Part shown: piece after piece, positions 12,164-23,757 of the stretch
Layout: each line of letters begins with the position of its first letter
Numbering within the stretch: the stretch's first letter is position 1
Source: Nepenthes gracilis
Taxonomy: Eukaryota; Streptophyta; Magnoliopsida; Caryophyllales; Nepenthaceae
Length of the DNA: 64,000 nt
Direction of reading: 5' to 3'
NCBI GenBank assembly: GCA_033239525.1
Contig: BSYO01000026.1
Location: 8,604,371-8,668,370 of the forward strand
The notes under the pieces: model-generated
Seen by the model: only the letters and a program-made list of their open reading frames with translations
Told to the model about the DNA's origin: nothing
Database searches by the model: none
Translations under genes and position numbers: made by a program

Positions 12164-13535
12164 TTACGGGCTCAAGCGCGTGTAACTCTCAGACACTCTC
12201 CATACCTTCGCCGTCTTGTCCAAGCTGCCGCTGTAGACAATCCACCTCATAATCATCGCCGTGAAGCTGGTCGTCTTCATTGTCATCATCCGACAAGTCA
12301 TAGTCTTGCTCGATGGCCAAACACTTTATGGGGCCATAGTGTCCCGTCAACACCGTCAAGCAAACGTGGACCTCATCATTCTCCCTCTTCCACACGCATA
12401 CGCTGTTATCAGCTGACCCACTAAACAGCAGCTTCCCCGCCGTCGCTAAGCAGAGGACGGCGAGCTTGTGGCCCCTCAGCACTCCTCCGTAGCTCAAATG
12501 ATTGCTACCTTCCCAGAAATTTACCAGCCCATCGGAGGAGCCGCTGTACACGACGGCGGAGCTGGCGTTCACCACCAAGGACGTCACCGCATCCTTCTGA
12601 TTCAATAGGGTCTGCACGTAAAAATGTCTCGTGCTTCTCCCGAGCAGCTCCCTTCGCCACACCTTAACCGTGCCGTCCGCCGATCCGGAGAAGACTATTC
12701 CATCGAAGCCGACTGACACGGAGTTAATGGCGTCATCGTGGGCATCGATTGATTCCAACCATTTCGAGTTGGATAGTCTCCAAACCTTGATGGTCTTATC
12801 CCATGAACCCGAATACAACAGCCCGGCTTCGTGGTTCAAACTCAAGCACGAAACGGGTCAAAGTGTTTAACACGGGGAACTTTCCGATGATGCCTTACTT
12901 TGACGTAGCTCTTTGGGTTCATTGAGCTCTTTAAGTATTCCTTCAACGTAGGCAGAGTTCCAATCTTTTTGTGGCCATCGGCATTTATATCCGACACCTT
13001 CCAGACCCGTATCTTCCCATCTTGGTGACCCGTAAATATTCTACGACCCGATATGACGATGGCCTTGACAAGGCCACTGTTGGATTTGAACGCACCAAAA
13101 TCCATCAGATTCTTCCAGACCCGAATGTTCTTGCCATCCGATCCAGTGTACAGCATATCCTCTGAAGCAGCTAGGGAGTAAACATGGCCCTGCTCGCGAT
13201 GGAGCGATCCGATTAGTCCATTTCCATTTCGGCCATAAGGCTGAGAAGATAGCTTGAACCATGGAGACTTAACATAGGGAGAGGGTTGATTCAACGGAGA
13301 CATCATGAACGGATGTTGGGGAGGTATCGCCGCCGCTCGTCGAACCGTGGTCGACGTTGGAAAATCGTGGGCTGCTTGTGGCGGAGGCGTTACTGTTTTG
13401 GCTGGAGCTATCATCATCGTCATGTAATGGTTGGGTTAACGGAGATGGCATGCTGGGTTCTGATGAATGAAGAAGTTGCCCGAATTTCACTTTCGACGGC
13501 CAACCGGCCTCGGGAATCGGCACGGCATTTGCCAT
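12164..13535 (-). pseudogene. JINGUBANG-type WD40-repeat protein gene, three frame breaks
   Basis: This is the only recognisable single-copy host gene. The intronless frame starts at ATG 13533-13535 (MANAVPIPEAG); upstream in-frame codons lack an ATG and meet a stop. The N-terminus is Ser-rich (SSSQNSNAS, about 13410-13450). It is followed by a [11 protein letters not shown] block and WD units with [33 protein letters not shown] and [11 protein letters not shown]. This fits plant seven-bladed WD40 proteins of the JINGUBANG group, which act as scaffolds. Frame changes lie near 13290-13340, near 12857 (between KHFDP and VSCLSLN) and near 12232. In the last, the final repeat [17 protein letters not shown] continues in another frame to TAA 12164-12166. 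Protein similarity is intact on both sides of each break. It is therefore either a young pseudogene or a gene with assembly indels. Confidence 0.85.
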
Positions 13536-13799
13536 TCGAACTCGCTTGTCGTATTCAAATTTCAAACGATGGCGGAAAATTGAGCAACAGAAAGCTCAAG
13601 CAGTTAGTACTAAGAAAAGCAAATTAAAAAAGAAAGAAAGAAAAAAGCTTTGTTACAGTAAACGAGCTAAAGAAATTGTGAATGGATTGGAGAAAGAGAG
13701 AGAGATGAAGATAGAGGAAGAATTCTCAATCTTAAGTTGTGAAATTCTTATGGGGTTGATTTTTTTCGTTATTTTGGAGGGCCGCGGTTAGGGTGTCTT

Positions 13800-13807
13800 A
13801 ATTTATA
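13800..13807 (-). promoter_or_regulatory. TATA box of the WD40 gene
   Basis: The minus strand reads CCTTATAAATTAAG about 265 nt before the ATG. A purine/pyrimidine-biased leader (13600-13720) lies between, which is usual for plant 5' UTRs. Confidence 0.5.
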
Positions 13808-13812
13808 AGGAA

Positions 13813-14362
13813 ATTCTAAGATTAGGGTTTGGTGCAGATGAGACAGAAAGTAACGAGAATTCTATGAGGGCACAGTCGCCGATAAACCGTGAATTTCATG
13901 TGGAGCGGTAGCCGGTTAAACGCAGACCGCGGCGCGTAATCACGTGCGATAGGGATTCAGGGGATCTCCATCACGTCTTTCAATAATTACACGTTCATGA
14001 AAACGTGAGTGCTACGATGCCGAACACACATTATAATGCCTAAGGCATCTTGACGGCGTTCAATTTAAAATTCAACGGCCCACTATTTTTTATAAAATTC
14101 GATAACTCACTATTTTTTATAATAAATAGTAATAATAATAATAATAATTTTTTTTATTTTTTTAATAACAAAAAAACACCTCAACTTGCACGTTTATCGT
14201 GAGATAAATACACGATAGCTTTTAGGTAGTTATAATCTAGGTATTCATATTTTTATATTTATAAAAATTTAAAAATATATTAATAGTTATTTTTTTATAA
14301 TTTTTTATAATATTAAAATATTTATATTATAAAATATTATAAAAAATATAATCATTGTTATT
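13813..14362. other. Upstream flank of WD40 gene, AT-rich intergenic
   Basis: 13860-14060 is of mixed composition and may hold promoter elements (two ACGTG cores near 13940 and 14000). 14090-14362 is AT-rich with short (AAT)n tracts. No gene is visible. Confidence 0.5.
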
Positions 14363-14367
14363 ACGTT

Positions 14368-15867
14368 TGTTGGGACCCAGAAACAGGGCCCATAAATCTC
14401 GGCCCAAATCAAAGGCCCAAGACAAAAGGCGGGAAATACAATTATTTTGGCGGGAAAATGTTTTCTCCTCTGCCCATAAAAGGACAAAGGGGGCACGCAC
14501 ATCAGGGCATCTGGCGACTGGCATCTCCAGGCTGGCATGGCAGGGGCAGGACAGCCCACGCCACCATTTCTCCTTCTCTCTCTGACTTCGCCGGAAAAGG
14601 GAGCGAAAAGAGGAAAACGGAGCAATAAGACTCAGCCGGCGACGTCACGGAGCTCTCTCCGTGGGAGACCCGAAACTCCCTCACTGTTGCCGCTTCCATG
14701 AGCATAAGGTGCAGAGCTTCACGCCGTCAACCCTCCACGATTTCCTCTCAGAACGGGCTACCGAGCTCAAAGCTCACCGCCCATGGAAATCGGGCATGCT
14801 CCGCCGTTCCCAACACACGGCAAGCACGACACCCGCGACCAAACCTTGCAAATCCCCTTTCTCAATCAGAATCGGATCCTTGAATCCTCCCGTGGCGTCC
14901 GTCTCGCTCAATCCGAGCCACGGCCAACGCCGACACAGGTTCCTCCGAGAATGGCACTCGGACGTTCCTCCCGAACCACGGCGGAAACTAAGCCACTTCC
15001 ATCAATGGCGGTCCTTCTTCCTCCTGTTCCCATCGAGAACAGTGATGAGGCCTCCCCAAAATGGTAACTTGATTTTCCCCCAAATCACGCCCTGAGCTCC
15101 TCACGATGGCGAAGCCCAACCACGTTCCTTAACAGTGGAACGGAGGGCTCAAAGCAGAGCATGGAGCGAATCTCTGCTCCTCGCCATGGCATCTCGGCCA
15201 TCGTCTTTCGGTCCGGCGACAAGGGCGTCGCCCCTCCGTTGGAGCCGCCCGAGCTCCCCAAGTCCTCGGCAAACCAGCGTCGTGGAGCCCCCTTCTAATG
15301 CCGAGTCCTCAAAGTGACGCCCAAAACCCTCGGGCGGAGAATGGGCGGTAAGGCTGCCCGGAAATCACCTAACAAAGAACCAGCAAATGGGGTCCGTGCG
15401 CCGTAGCCCAAACGGCCTGACGGGCCCCGTACTCATTCCAAAGATACTTCGGGAGGTCTCCAAATATTACCCGAGGCCCACGAACATCTAAAAGGCCGCC
15501 TCCGCGGGCGCACTTAAAAGCCGCCCCTCTGCCGGGCGCACCACAAATCACCCTCCGCGGGTATGCAAATAAACCGCCCTCTGCCGGGCGCATCCGTGGA
15601 GCTCATGCCTCCGGTCACATCCCTGTCACACTCCCCTCATTATCGCATCTCACGCATTCATTTCTCCGTCTATTCCGAAGATATCTAACTTGAGCGTCGG
15701 GAGTGTCGACGGGGACCAAACCCCTGGCCGGCCTCTAACCTCGCTTATTGTTTATGTTGTGCGCAGTCCAGTTCATAGGTACGAGACCGAATCCTTCTCC
15801 CGACGCCGCCACGTGCTAGGGAATCCGGGCCTTCTAATCCGCACGGCAACCGCGACCCGACGCAACA
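14368..15867 (+). mobile_element. 5' LTR of a truncated Tat-like element
   Basis: The LTR is 1500 bp, starts TGTTGGGACCC and ends GACGCAACA. It is followed by one base and a PBS. The start and end match the other Tat LTRs of the window (TGTTGGG...GCAACA), and the U5 shares the ACTTGAGCGTCGG motif at about 15689. A CATAAAAGG box near 14475 may be the promoter. The flanking 5 bp on the left is ACGTT. No second LTR is present, so the partner duplication is missing. It is GC-rich and open in several frames, which explains long spurious ORFs. Confidence 0.75.
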
Positions 15868-15886
15868 TTGGCGCCTGTCAGGGGAA
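15868..15886 (+). other. Primer-binding site
   Basis: TGGCGCCTGTCAGGGGAA starts one base after the LTR end. It is closely similar to the PBS at 32838 (TGGCGCCATCTGTGGGAA), and the next 40 bases are also alike. This ties the element to the same Tat group. Confidence 0.7.
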
Positions 15887-16109
15887 ACGCAGCAAAAGCC
15901 TAGCGTCTCCTTCGCACTCAATCTCACATACAAAGACGGGAAGCACTCAGTTCCCCGACAGCCGGTGGGCTCAGACCATGGCCTCCTACACCGCCGATTC
16001 CACATCGGATAGCTATGCCCCTGGGCTCCGCTTAAACCCCGGATGGGGCAGGACAACAACGCCCGTACGTGCATCGTTTCCATACCGGAGTGGGAGTCAT
16101 CGGGTCACA

Positions 16110-16750
16110 ACGACCATCGATCGACAACGCTGGGGCTCTCAAACCCTCCGCACTTCATCACGGAGATATCTCATCTCTCCGTCCCGCCAGAGGCCATCAA
16201 CCCCTCCTCTTTTCAAGATCGAGGCGAAGACTTGCCCCCACAACACGAAGACGCTCATTCCGCTATCTCGACGACGCTGGGGCTCTCGGCCTCCGCACTT
16301 CATCACGGAGATATCTCATCTCTCCGTCCCGCCCAGAGGCCATCAACCCTCCTTTTTCGGTATCGAGGCGAAGACTTCGCCCCACAACACGAAGACGCCT
16401 CATTCCGCTATCCTCGACGACGGGGCTCTCGGCCTCCGCACTTCATCACGGAGATATCTCATCTCTCCGTCCCCGCCAGAGGCCATCAACCCTCCTCTTT
16501 TCAGTATCGAGGCGGCGACTCGCCCCACAACACGAAGACGCCTCATCCGTCATCCCGACGACGGGGCTCTCACCTCCGACTTCATCACGGAGATATCTCA
16601 TCTCTCCGTCCGGCCAGAAGATCGCTGGCCTCCTCTTTTCAAAAGATCGAGGCATGGGCTTCATCCCACAGCACGAAGACGCCTCATCCTGTCGACATCG
16701 GGGGCTCTCAGCCTCCGCATTTCATCACGGAGATGTCTCATTCCTCCGCC
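16110..16750 (+). repeat. About 142-bp tandem repeat, 4-5 copies
   Basis: The anchor CTTCATCACGGAGATATCTCATC recurs at 16153, 16298, 16441, 16580 and 16720 (spacings 145, 143, 139, 140). Each unit contains a GGAGATATCTC near-palindrome, AGGCCATCAACCC, and a CACAACACGAAGACGC block. All three plus frames are open over much of the array because the period is often not a multiple of three. I therefore do not regard the 360-, 286- and 232-codon ORFs here as genes. Confidence 0.9.
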
Positions 16751-16904
16751 CTGCCAGGGGTTCCTAAAATGACCCCGGGGCGCCAAAGAGCCCAAAAATA
16801 TGCAACCAGTGAAGCAGCTCTCTCCTCCACCGCTTCCTGCGAAGACCCGGGCCCGGCCACGGAGCAGCAGGAAGCAGCCAACAATCCACTAAGACTCTCG
16901 TAAA

Positions 16905-17385
16905 ACTCCGCCGTGACCAAAGGGTCCTGCAGACCGGCCCTTGAGGCCTCCAAAAACCTGCCGTGACCGGCGGTCCTGAGACCGGCCTCGAGGCCTCGGA
17001 AAAAACCTGGCGTGACCGGGCGGCCCCAGAGACCGGCCCCGAGGCCTCCGAAAAAAACCTGGTCGTGACCCGGGGGCCCCAGACCGGCCCGAGGCCCTCC
17101 GTGAAACTCCAGGCCGACTGGGCGGTCCTGCAGACCGGCCCCGAGGCCTCCAAAAAACTCCTGGCGACTAAAGGGCGGTCAGAGATCGGGCCCTTGAGGC
17201 CTCCGAAAAACCCAGGCCACTGGGCGGTCCCAGTAGACCGGCCCGAGGCCTCCGTGAAACTCCGGGCGTGACCCAGCGGTCCCGAGACCGGCCCTCGAGG
17301 CCTCCTTAAAAAACTCCGGGCCGTGACCAAAGCGGTCCCAGATCGGGCCCGAGGCCTCCAAAAACCTACCGTGACCGGGCGGACT
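16905..17385 (+). repeat. About 50-bp GC-rich tandem repeat, 9 copies
   Basis: The core GAGGCCTCC recurs at 16943, 16990, 17041, 17091, 17143, 17196, 17245, 17297 and 17351. It alternates with CGTGACC..GCGGTCC..GAGACCGGCCC. It directly follows the 142-bp array and a short spacer, and ends where the element is truncated (about 17390). Tandem arrays near the 3' end of Tat elements are a known feature. Here they follow the leader directly, implying loss of gag-pol. Confidence 0.9.
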
Positions 17386-17390
17386 AACTC

Positions 17391-20162
17391 CATACCCCAT
17401 ATGTGAAGCCTTTACCGTATAGTTAGCCATGGCAGTGCAGACTAAGTGTGTGCGCTATAGTTTTGGTGATTCACGATGAGTCCTGCAACCGAGGCCATTG
17501 AGCCCAAGGACAGAAAAAAGATAGAGGTTGAGGGGACCACTGATGTGCATGTTGAGATCAAGCCTCCTGTGTTTGAGGACTAGGAGGACGTTCTGACTAA
17601 AAGGCATGTGGAAATGACCGATGTGCCAATTGGATCAGGCTTGGTAGCCTGGTCAAGCAAAATGACACCGATGGTCCTCGAACAGGAACGTCAACGACAA
17701 TAACAATAGGAGGAGATTCGGATGGGGCGACGATGAGATTTACCGTCGGCTTGTATGCGATCATAGAATGACCGTTGGGTCCTCCATAGTGATGGGGCAG
17801 CGTTTTTCTTTTTGCTTCTGTCCTCGAACTGGAACATTAATAGCAGAAGTAACAGGAGGAACATTGTGGCCGTGCAACGTTCCCTCTCTGTTCCTGTCCT
17901 CGAACAGATTTTAGACGTCGAACTGATCCTGAAAGCTAGATTGGGTTGCGGCCAAATTGGCCAATCCTGGACGTCCGACGGAAACTCTCTTCCTGTCCTC
18001 AGACAGATTCTGGACTGAAGCTTTGTTCCTATCCTTGGACAGGTTTTGAATTGAATCTTTGTTCTTGTCCTCGGACAGATTTTCAACTGAATCCTTGTTC
18101 CTGTCCTCGACTAGATTTTGGACGTCAGACGAATGGGTTGTGACAGATTGGATTTGGGTGTCAGAATGGACACGGCCGAGCCGATTTTGAGTTCGGAATG
18201 GACGCGACCGAGTAGATTTGACGAGTTGGAGAAAGATGTGATGATAATGAACACCGGTGGAGGGTGGTCCTGGCATGGGTGATGTCACCAGTCACTGCGA
18301 TAGCCACTCGACGACAGGGATGGTAGCGACGACAGCTCACGCGAGCGTTGTCGGTGCCTTCTTTCTCTCTACAACGCATCACATTACACAATGCACCAAA
18401 ATCTCGCAAGATTACCTCAAAATTGCCACATGCAAGAACAATACCGGTATCCTCAAAGAGGAAGGAAGGATTTACTTGTCTCAATTTGTTGATTTTACTC
18501 CAGTGATGGCGGCGATGGCGGTGGTGGATTTTTGCGTCACACATTTTCTTTCATTCCTTCACGTCGTGGCACAAATCAGAGGGGACAACATGGAGAAGGC
18601 TTCGTAGACGTTCGATCTGAATGACATCTCATTCATTGATGACGGTTGCTACCGCTGCTCACCGCGCCGCCCTCTTTCCCTCTCTCTTCTTCCTCCCTTC
18701 TCTATTTTTCTTTGTCTTTTCTGCTTTGCCCGATGTCCTTTTTATCCTTCTTTTCTTAGGCTGCCAGGCAGCCATGCTTCTTATATATATATATATAATT
18801 CTACCCGTCGGATCTTTTGCCAACTCTCTCTCTCTCTCTCTTTTATAATAATATAACTATTATGCATTTTGTCCAATGCCATTTTTCTGGCTTCTTTCCC
18901 TTGGGTATTGGAGTTTGAGAGTTAGAGGGAAAGCCCCCAGTCCCCGGCCATTTAAGCATGTCAAGGGTAGGCACGATATCACCATGGCTATCGAAAGGGG
19001 GCCGTTCTCATGGAGGCGATTCCTCTGGTTGAGGTATTGGTTGGAGTATGAATATTAAGTGTGTTTGTTTCATTTTTGTGCAATGGTCAGACTTTTTAGT
19101 CGTTTCTCACATATGATGCTAATATTGCATCCATGATTTTGAATTGTCTGATGGGTTAGGGAGCTATTCGATCTTCCAGGTAGGTTGAATTATAGTAGGT
19201 CTGATCCCTGTACCTTTTAACCTAGAACTTGCACAACACAATAAAAAAAGAGAGATCAAAGAAAAACGGTAAAACTTGTTCATCGGTTTATCCACTGATA
19301 CTCAAGTTAATAATCATTTTAAATATACTTAAAATAAAATATACGTGAAGGATTGTATATTTAGGTATGCCTAAGTGGATGACATCTTAGGTGGATGATG
19401 TTCTGGAGAGATAACCCTTCTTTGGTTGGAGGAGTTCATGAGGGGCCTTTTGGAGGGAGAATCCTCCCTGCTAGAGGCTGACCTCTTTTTCCTAATCCTC
19501 CTTCCTTTTTTTCTCGGCAGACTCCTTTCTTTGCTCGGATAAAGGAAAATTTATAGAATAGGCGAGTGGTTTTAATTGCCTGTTAAATTACCTCCATAGA
19601 TAATGATACATCGGTTGAGTGGTTTCTTTTTTTCAGGCCGAGTATACCGAATCCTTCAATTATATATATTTATTATTTTTTAAAAAATATATATTTTTAG
19701 TCCATGGATTCACATCCAAAGTTCGCAAAAAATTGCTTTTATTGTATTCAGCAATGGAGGCTCCCCGAGGTCTATGCGACAGAGTCTTTAACCATTAGAT
19801 TGTCTATAATTTAATCATTCATATTTAATATATTATAATAATATAATATATATTTTTTTTATTTAAATTTTTAAAAAATATATTAAAATATTTAAATACT
19901 ATAATAATAATAAATATACTATTTTATATTTTTAAATATTTTTAATATTAATTTTTACGTGTTAAATATCAATCTAATGGGTGAAATTGCAGGGATTGCA
20001 ATGACTAAACGCATCGTTGCCCCCTTTTATCCCTAATAAATGTGCTGATTTTAAATTAAAATATAAAAATAATAATTATTTTTTTTAATGTTAACATAAA
20101 TTAAATATTTAATTTAATATAAAGAAATTTAAAAAATTAATTTAGATTATTTTTTAAAATTT
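17391..20162. other. Unrecognised region with short repeats and AT-rich end
   Basis: 17470-18650 contains gene-like sequence of mixed composition (see the minus-strand ORF entry). A plus-strand 35-codon ORF (17476-17583, MSPATEAIEPKD) has no known relatives that I recognise. 18650-18850 is pyrimidine-rich with a (TA)n box at 18782-18798 and a CT run. From 19050 onward it is AT-rich with nothing identifiable. Confidence 0.4.
17911..18544 (-). CDS. Unrecognised ORF pair with 12-residue repeats
   Basis: The minus strand has a TATA-like run at 18782-18798, a purine-rich leader, then an ATG at 18542-18544 opening a 127-codon frame (MCDAKIHHRHRRHH). A second, overlapping frame from 18288 to 17911 ends in four degenerate 12-residue repeats of the form SVQNLSEDRNKD. 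In DNA these are a 36-bp period at about 17988-18125. I do not recognise either protein. The repeats are in frame and hydrophilic, which could mean a disordered coding region or simply a tandem DNA repeat. Treat it as a candidate only. Confidence 0.25.
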
Positions 20163-20167
20163 AAATC

Positions 20168-21254
20168 TGCTGCGTCTCTCGACTCGGGGTCCACGTGCAA
20201 CACAAGTATTTGGGATCGAGAGTTCTGGAGAGAGGGAAAGGAAAAGAGAGAGTGGGAGACCGGATTTTACGTGGAAAACCTTCCCTTAAAAGAGGAGGAA
20301 AAACCATGAGGTTCTGAGTCTTTAGAATGCTTCACTATGAGATGTAAGTCTTTACAAAGTACAAGTGTTTAAGATTGATCCCTTTCTTATCTCTTGTTTC
20401 GTGTTTCTCCCCTAGGGGATTTCGCTCATTGGGAAGCTTTGTCACCCTCGCTGAGAAGCCTTGTCACTCATTTTGTTCCTTTTAGCTGGAAGAAAGGGAT
20501 TAAGGGACCGAGAGAGAGTGAGAGAGATGTGATCTTTTCCTTCGTCTCAAATGGGTTTGGCCAGGGCCCCTTTGAAAGGGATTTCGTTGGGTATTTATAG
20601 GGAGAAACGTGCCATTGGGGAGGAGACACGTGGCAGCCAACGGGTGGCCAAGAGGCTGTTCACGGTCCCATCGGTCACATTCAATGCTGCTGACGTGAGC
20701 AGGATAGCATGGGCCGGGCGCCACGGTAGGCTTGACGACGATTGCACGCAGGTCTAGGTGTCGGGCCTCGATTTGACCAGCGTGCCACTGTTGAGACGGG
20801 CGTCGCGAAGCAGCTCCTTGGAATCGGCGAGGTTGCTTAGTTGGCATTCTCGGTCGTGCATGAAGCAATCCTTGTCCTTGTGTGGCATGCCTTGTTGCTT
20901 CGTGAGTTCGCGGACTCGTCGGAGAAAGCAGCTCTCGATGGCACTCTGAGGGAAGTCCTCAAGTCTCTTTGTGACCTCTCGGACTGCTCTGAGACTTGAT
21001 AGGACCTTTGGGGTTCTCGGGCTTTTCCTTCTTGTCATCGTATCTGTGTGTCATCCGTGACATCCTCGAGCTTCTTTGTGGGATGACAGGACCTCTTGGA
21101 CTTTTGTTGTGGCTTTGGGCCTTTGGGTCATTAGCCTCTATTTTGGCTCTCTTGGGCTGTCCAGCCTTCTCGATTTGTGGAAATACCTTTGGGCTTTTCA
21201 CTTGGGTCTTTCTTCTTGGCCGTGTTTTATGGCCCCTTATATTGGGGCCCAACA
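20168..21254 (-). mobile_element. 3' LTR of the pol-less Tat element
   Basis: Direct repeat of 25346-26441 in high agreement by eye. Read on minus it starts TGTTGGGCCCCA and ends GACGCAGCA. A TATAAATA promoter box lies at 20592-20599 (minus), and the transcript start would lie just below it. Confidence 0.9.
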
Positions 21255-21270
21255 TAGCCCCCATGCCAAA
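21255..21270 (-). other. Polypurine tract
   Basis: The minus strand reads TTTGGCATGGGGGCTA directly before TGTTGGG. It is nearly the same as the tract before the 3' LTR at 43725 (GCATGGGGGCCTAG). Confidence 0.8.
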
Positions 21271-21678
21271 GGGCTCGAGGTTCTCGATCGTTCGGCATGA
21301 AGTCGCTGATCTTCTAGGAGAGTTGGCTGCTCCTCGCTCAAATTTGCCCGCGCGCGTGCTCATAACTCGTAAGGGACGTTCCTGGGCAGGCAAGGGCATG
21401 ACTGTCCGTGTTCTGCATTAGGCCCTTTACAACGGCAGTACGAGCACGTGTACGTCCTCGGGATGAACGTGGCGTTAAGCTTGGTGGGAGATTATCCCGG
21501 GACTTCTTCTAGGTTCGAGACCCTTTCCAGCGCCGCCGTTTGGGCTTCTGAAAGGCATTAAATACTGAAGCGATGCGCTGACAGGCATCTCGGGAAGAAA
21601 AGGCCATCATTCCTCTAAGGCGAATGGCCGGGCGACGCATGGCATGGGTAATGAGTGCGCCCTTTTGAATTTCAGGAG

Positions 21679-21686
21679 TATTTAAG
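21679..21686 (+). promoter_or_regulatory. TATA-like box of the antisense gene
   Basis: TATTTAAG on plus, about 150 nt before the first ATG (21832). A pyrimidine-rich leader (21690-21800) lies between, as in plant 5' UTRs. It drives the direction opposite to the element's own transcript. Confidence 0.45.
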
Positions 21687-21831
21687 CGCCTTCTCGTCCC
21701 GATTTTCCATCTTTGCGCCTGCTTTTTGTTTTCTCCTCCAAGTGTTAAGACTTTTCGTTCCTCCTCTCGCTGAGATTTTCTTTTGCTTTTCGTCGTCTTA
21801 TGGCACTGGAGTGAGAGACATTGCCTCCACG

Positions 21832-23757
21832 ATGACGCTTGACAGCTTGCAAAGATTCGAGCTCGATATCGAATCCTGAGTCCACAAACATGATGATTCC
21901 GAAATCGCATGACAGGGCGTGGTGTCTCCAGGACGGCTTCATCACCGTCTATGAAGTCCACCTCAAAGGTGGGCTACGGTTTCCTGTGGTAGAGGAGCTT
22001 TACAAGGTCATGAGGGCACTTGGAGTGCCCTTTGCCAGGCTTCAGCCTAATGCAGTAAGGTATTTGGTCTCCTTGTGTGTTTTCTTCCGGTGCCATAAGA
22101 AGCTCTTGAATGCCCTTACGGTCAAGGTGATGTTTCACTTTACACAGAACCTTGATTGGATCATAATGACCCCCCGTCCAGACTTTTTCTTGATGTGCGG
22201 GGGAAACCCGGACTCCACGAAGCGGTGGAAGGATAAGTTCTTCTTCCTTGGCGTTCATGAGCATTGAGCCGTTTTCTTTAAGTGAGGGAAGGTGGCTAGC
22301 CAGTATAGCTCTGACCCTTCGAAGGAGGACTGGGAGAGTGGGAAGGAGTTCACAGACTTGGTGTTAGCCAATCTGGGAAGCTTCCAACTGAACAAGCGCA
22401 ACATCTGGTTGTCACCCGAGAAATTTGAAGAAGCCAAGTGGGGGCCACAGGCCGAGGCCTCTGCCGCAGCTCCTTCCGAGAAGTCCAAGAAAAAGAGACT
22501 GAGGAGGAGAGCGGGAGCATATAGGATTGAGAGTCCCACTGAGCGCTCGGATAAGATCGTCCCGGCCGAGAGCTTGGAACACCGAGCGGCTGTTGTTGAG
22601 CTTCCTTCCAGTGATGATGATGATGATTTCAACATCGATAATTTGAGCGACGACGATGTGATTACTCCTCTTCTCAAGAGGTCGAGGACTGGTTCTTTAC
22701 CCTAGTCCTCGGGGTTTGAAGGCCTCGCCTTCAATTCCACTGCTAATCCTCTTTTTGAGTCCTTCGGGGTGATTATGCGGATTGTGGAACTCCCGGACGT
22801 CCAGCCCCTCAGTGATGATTTTGTCCCTGGAGTCCCTGACGATTTGCCTGGTGACGTCTCGGATATGATTGATCACCCTTCTGATGACATAGGAGGCAGG
22901 AACTCCGCCGTGGATGCTGAGAGGGGGTGATAGCTGAGGCTGTCCGAGAGATGGTAGAGGCTGAGGAGTTAGGCATTGACGACTTGATGTCCCCTGATCC
23001 CTCTGGGTACCCCACTGTAGTCCAAGTTGAGCGACCTTCTGAGCTTCTTGGGGACGTTGATCTTGAGGGAGGCTCTTCAGCGTCTTTTATAGCTGTGGAG
23101 CCTGTGCCTGACAGGGTGCTTGCGGCACCTAGGAGCGACCTGCAGGAGTCCGAGGCCCCTCAGGAGCGTGACATAGGGGATGATCCTCTTGTTTCTAAGG
23201 TAATCCACTGTTTCTTCTTTTGTCTTTGCTTCCGGTCGCTTGCGTCTTGATGAGCTTTTCCGTTGCAGCTCTAGGATCTGATTGGAGGCCTTAGTGAGCT
23301 AGTGGGAGAGGTCGCTCAGTCCCGCTTGGAAATGGGGTCCTTGAGGACCGCTCGGGAGGCTGCACAACGAGCTGAAGCAAAGCTAGCTGAAGCAAAGGAG
23401 AAGATCGCCTCTTTGGAGGATACTGTCAAGTTTCTGCGGCTTCAGCAAGACCTCCTCCGGGATAGGATCCTTCGCCAAGAAGAGAGGTTGATGACGTCCA
23501 TGCAGATTGCGGAGATGGCACCAGTATTGAACGGCAAGTACTTAGATGGCATTCGCATGTGCCACCGAGTGCTGCGACTGATTCGTCCGTAGTTTCCTGT
23601 GGCCATCCTCGATCCCAGGAACGCCAGTGCCTTAAGTACAAAAGACTTATACGGCGTTGCTGGGAGGCCTTTCCCTGGGCCTCCTCGGGTAGGGCCTGAA
23701 GGTGAACCTCTTACGCCCGATGAGGCAGTTCCGGCGAACCAGGCGGGATCTTCATGA
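21832..23757 (+). pseudogene. Antisense gene of Tat element (gypsy-type transposon domain + coiled coil)
   Basis: It runs opposite to gag-pol. After an ATG at 21832 and an early frame break comes a domain with DGFITVYE..LKGGLRFP..ALGVPFARLQPNAVRYLVSL (21930-22090). This resembles the Pfam 'putative gypsy type transposon' family, whose biochemical role is unknown. Next come a KKKRLRRR basic patch and an acidic DDDDD stretch (22480-22640), suggestive of nuclear targeting. A GT-AG intron (23200-23268) follows, then a coiled coil (AREAAQRAEAKLAEAKEKIASLE, in part 23350-23430) and a YLDGIRMCHRV block. Stops in the frame are TGA 22265-22267 and 22286-22288 (expected W) and TAG 22703-22705, 23272-23274 and 23590-23592 (expected Q), plus a frameshift near 22930. 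The homologue is at 39360-41094 (minus). Confidence 0.75.
23200..23268 (+). other. Predicted 69-bp intron in the antisense gene
   Basis: AAG|GTAATC donor and TTCCGTTGCAG| acceptor with a pyrimidine-rich interior. Removing it joins two frames that are both in phase (phase 0) with the acidic exon and the coiled-coil exon. The homologous gene has an intron at the corresponding place (39747-39821). Confidence 0.65.

Noticed and set aside
13286..13627. 113-codon plus ORF over the WD40 gene
   Set aside because: Shadow of the minus-strand WD40 coding region.
14661..15095. 144-codon plus ORF
   Set aside because: Within the 14368-15867 LTR, in GC-rich sequence, with competing ORFs in the other frames and no domain.
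15690..16903. Three overlapping long ORFs (360, 286 and 232 codons)
   Set aside because: They lie in all three plus frames across a GC-rich tandem repeat whose period is often not a multiple of three. None has a domain.
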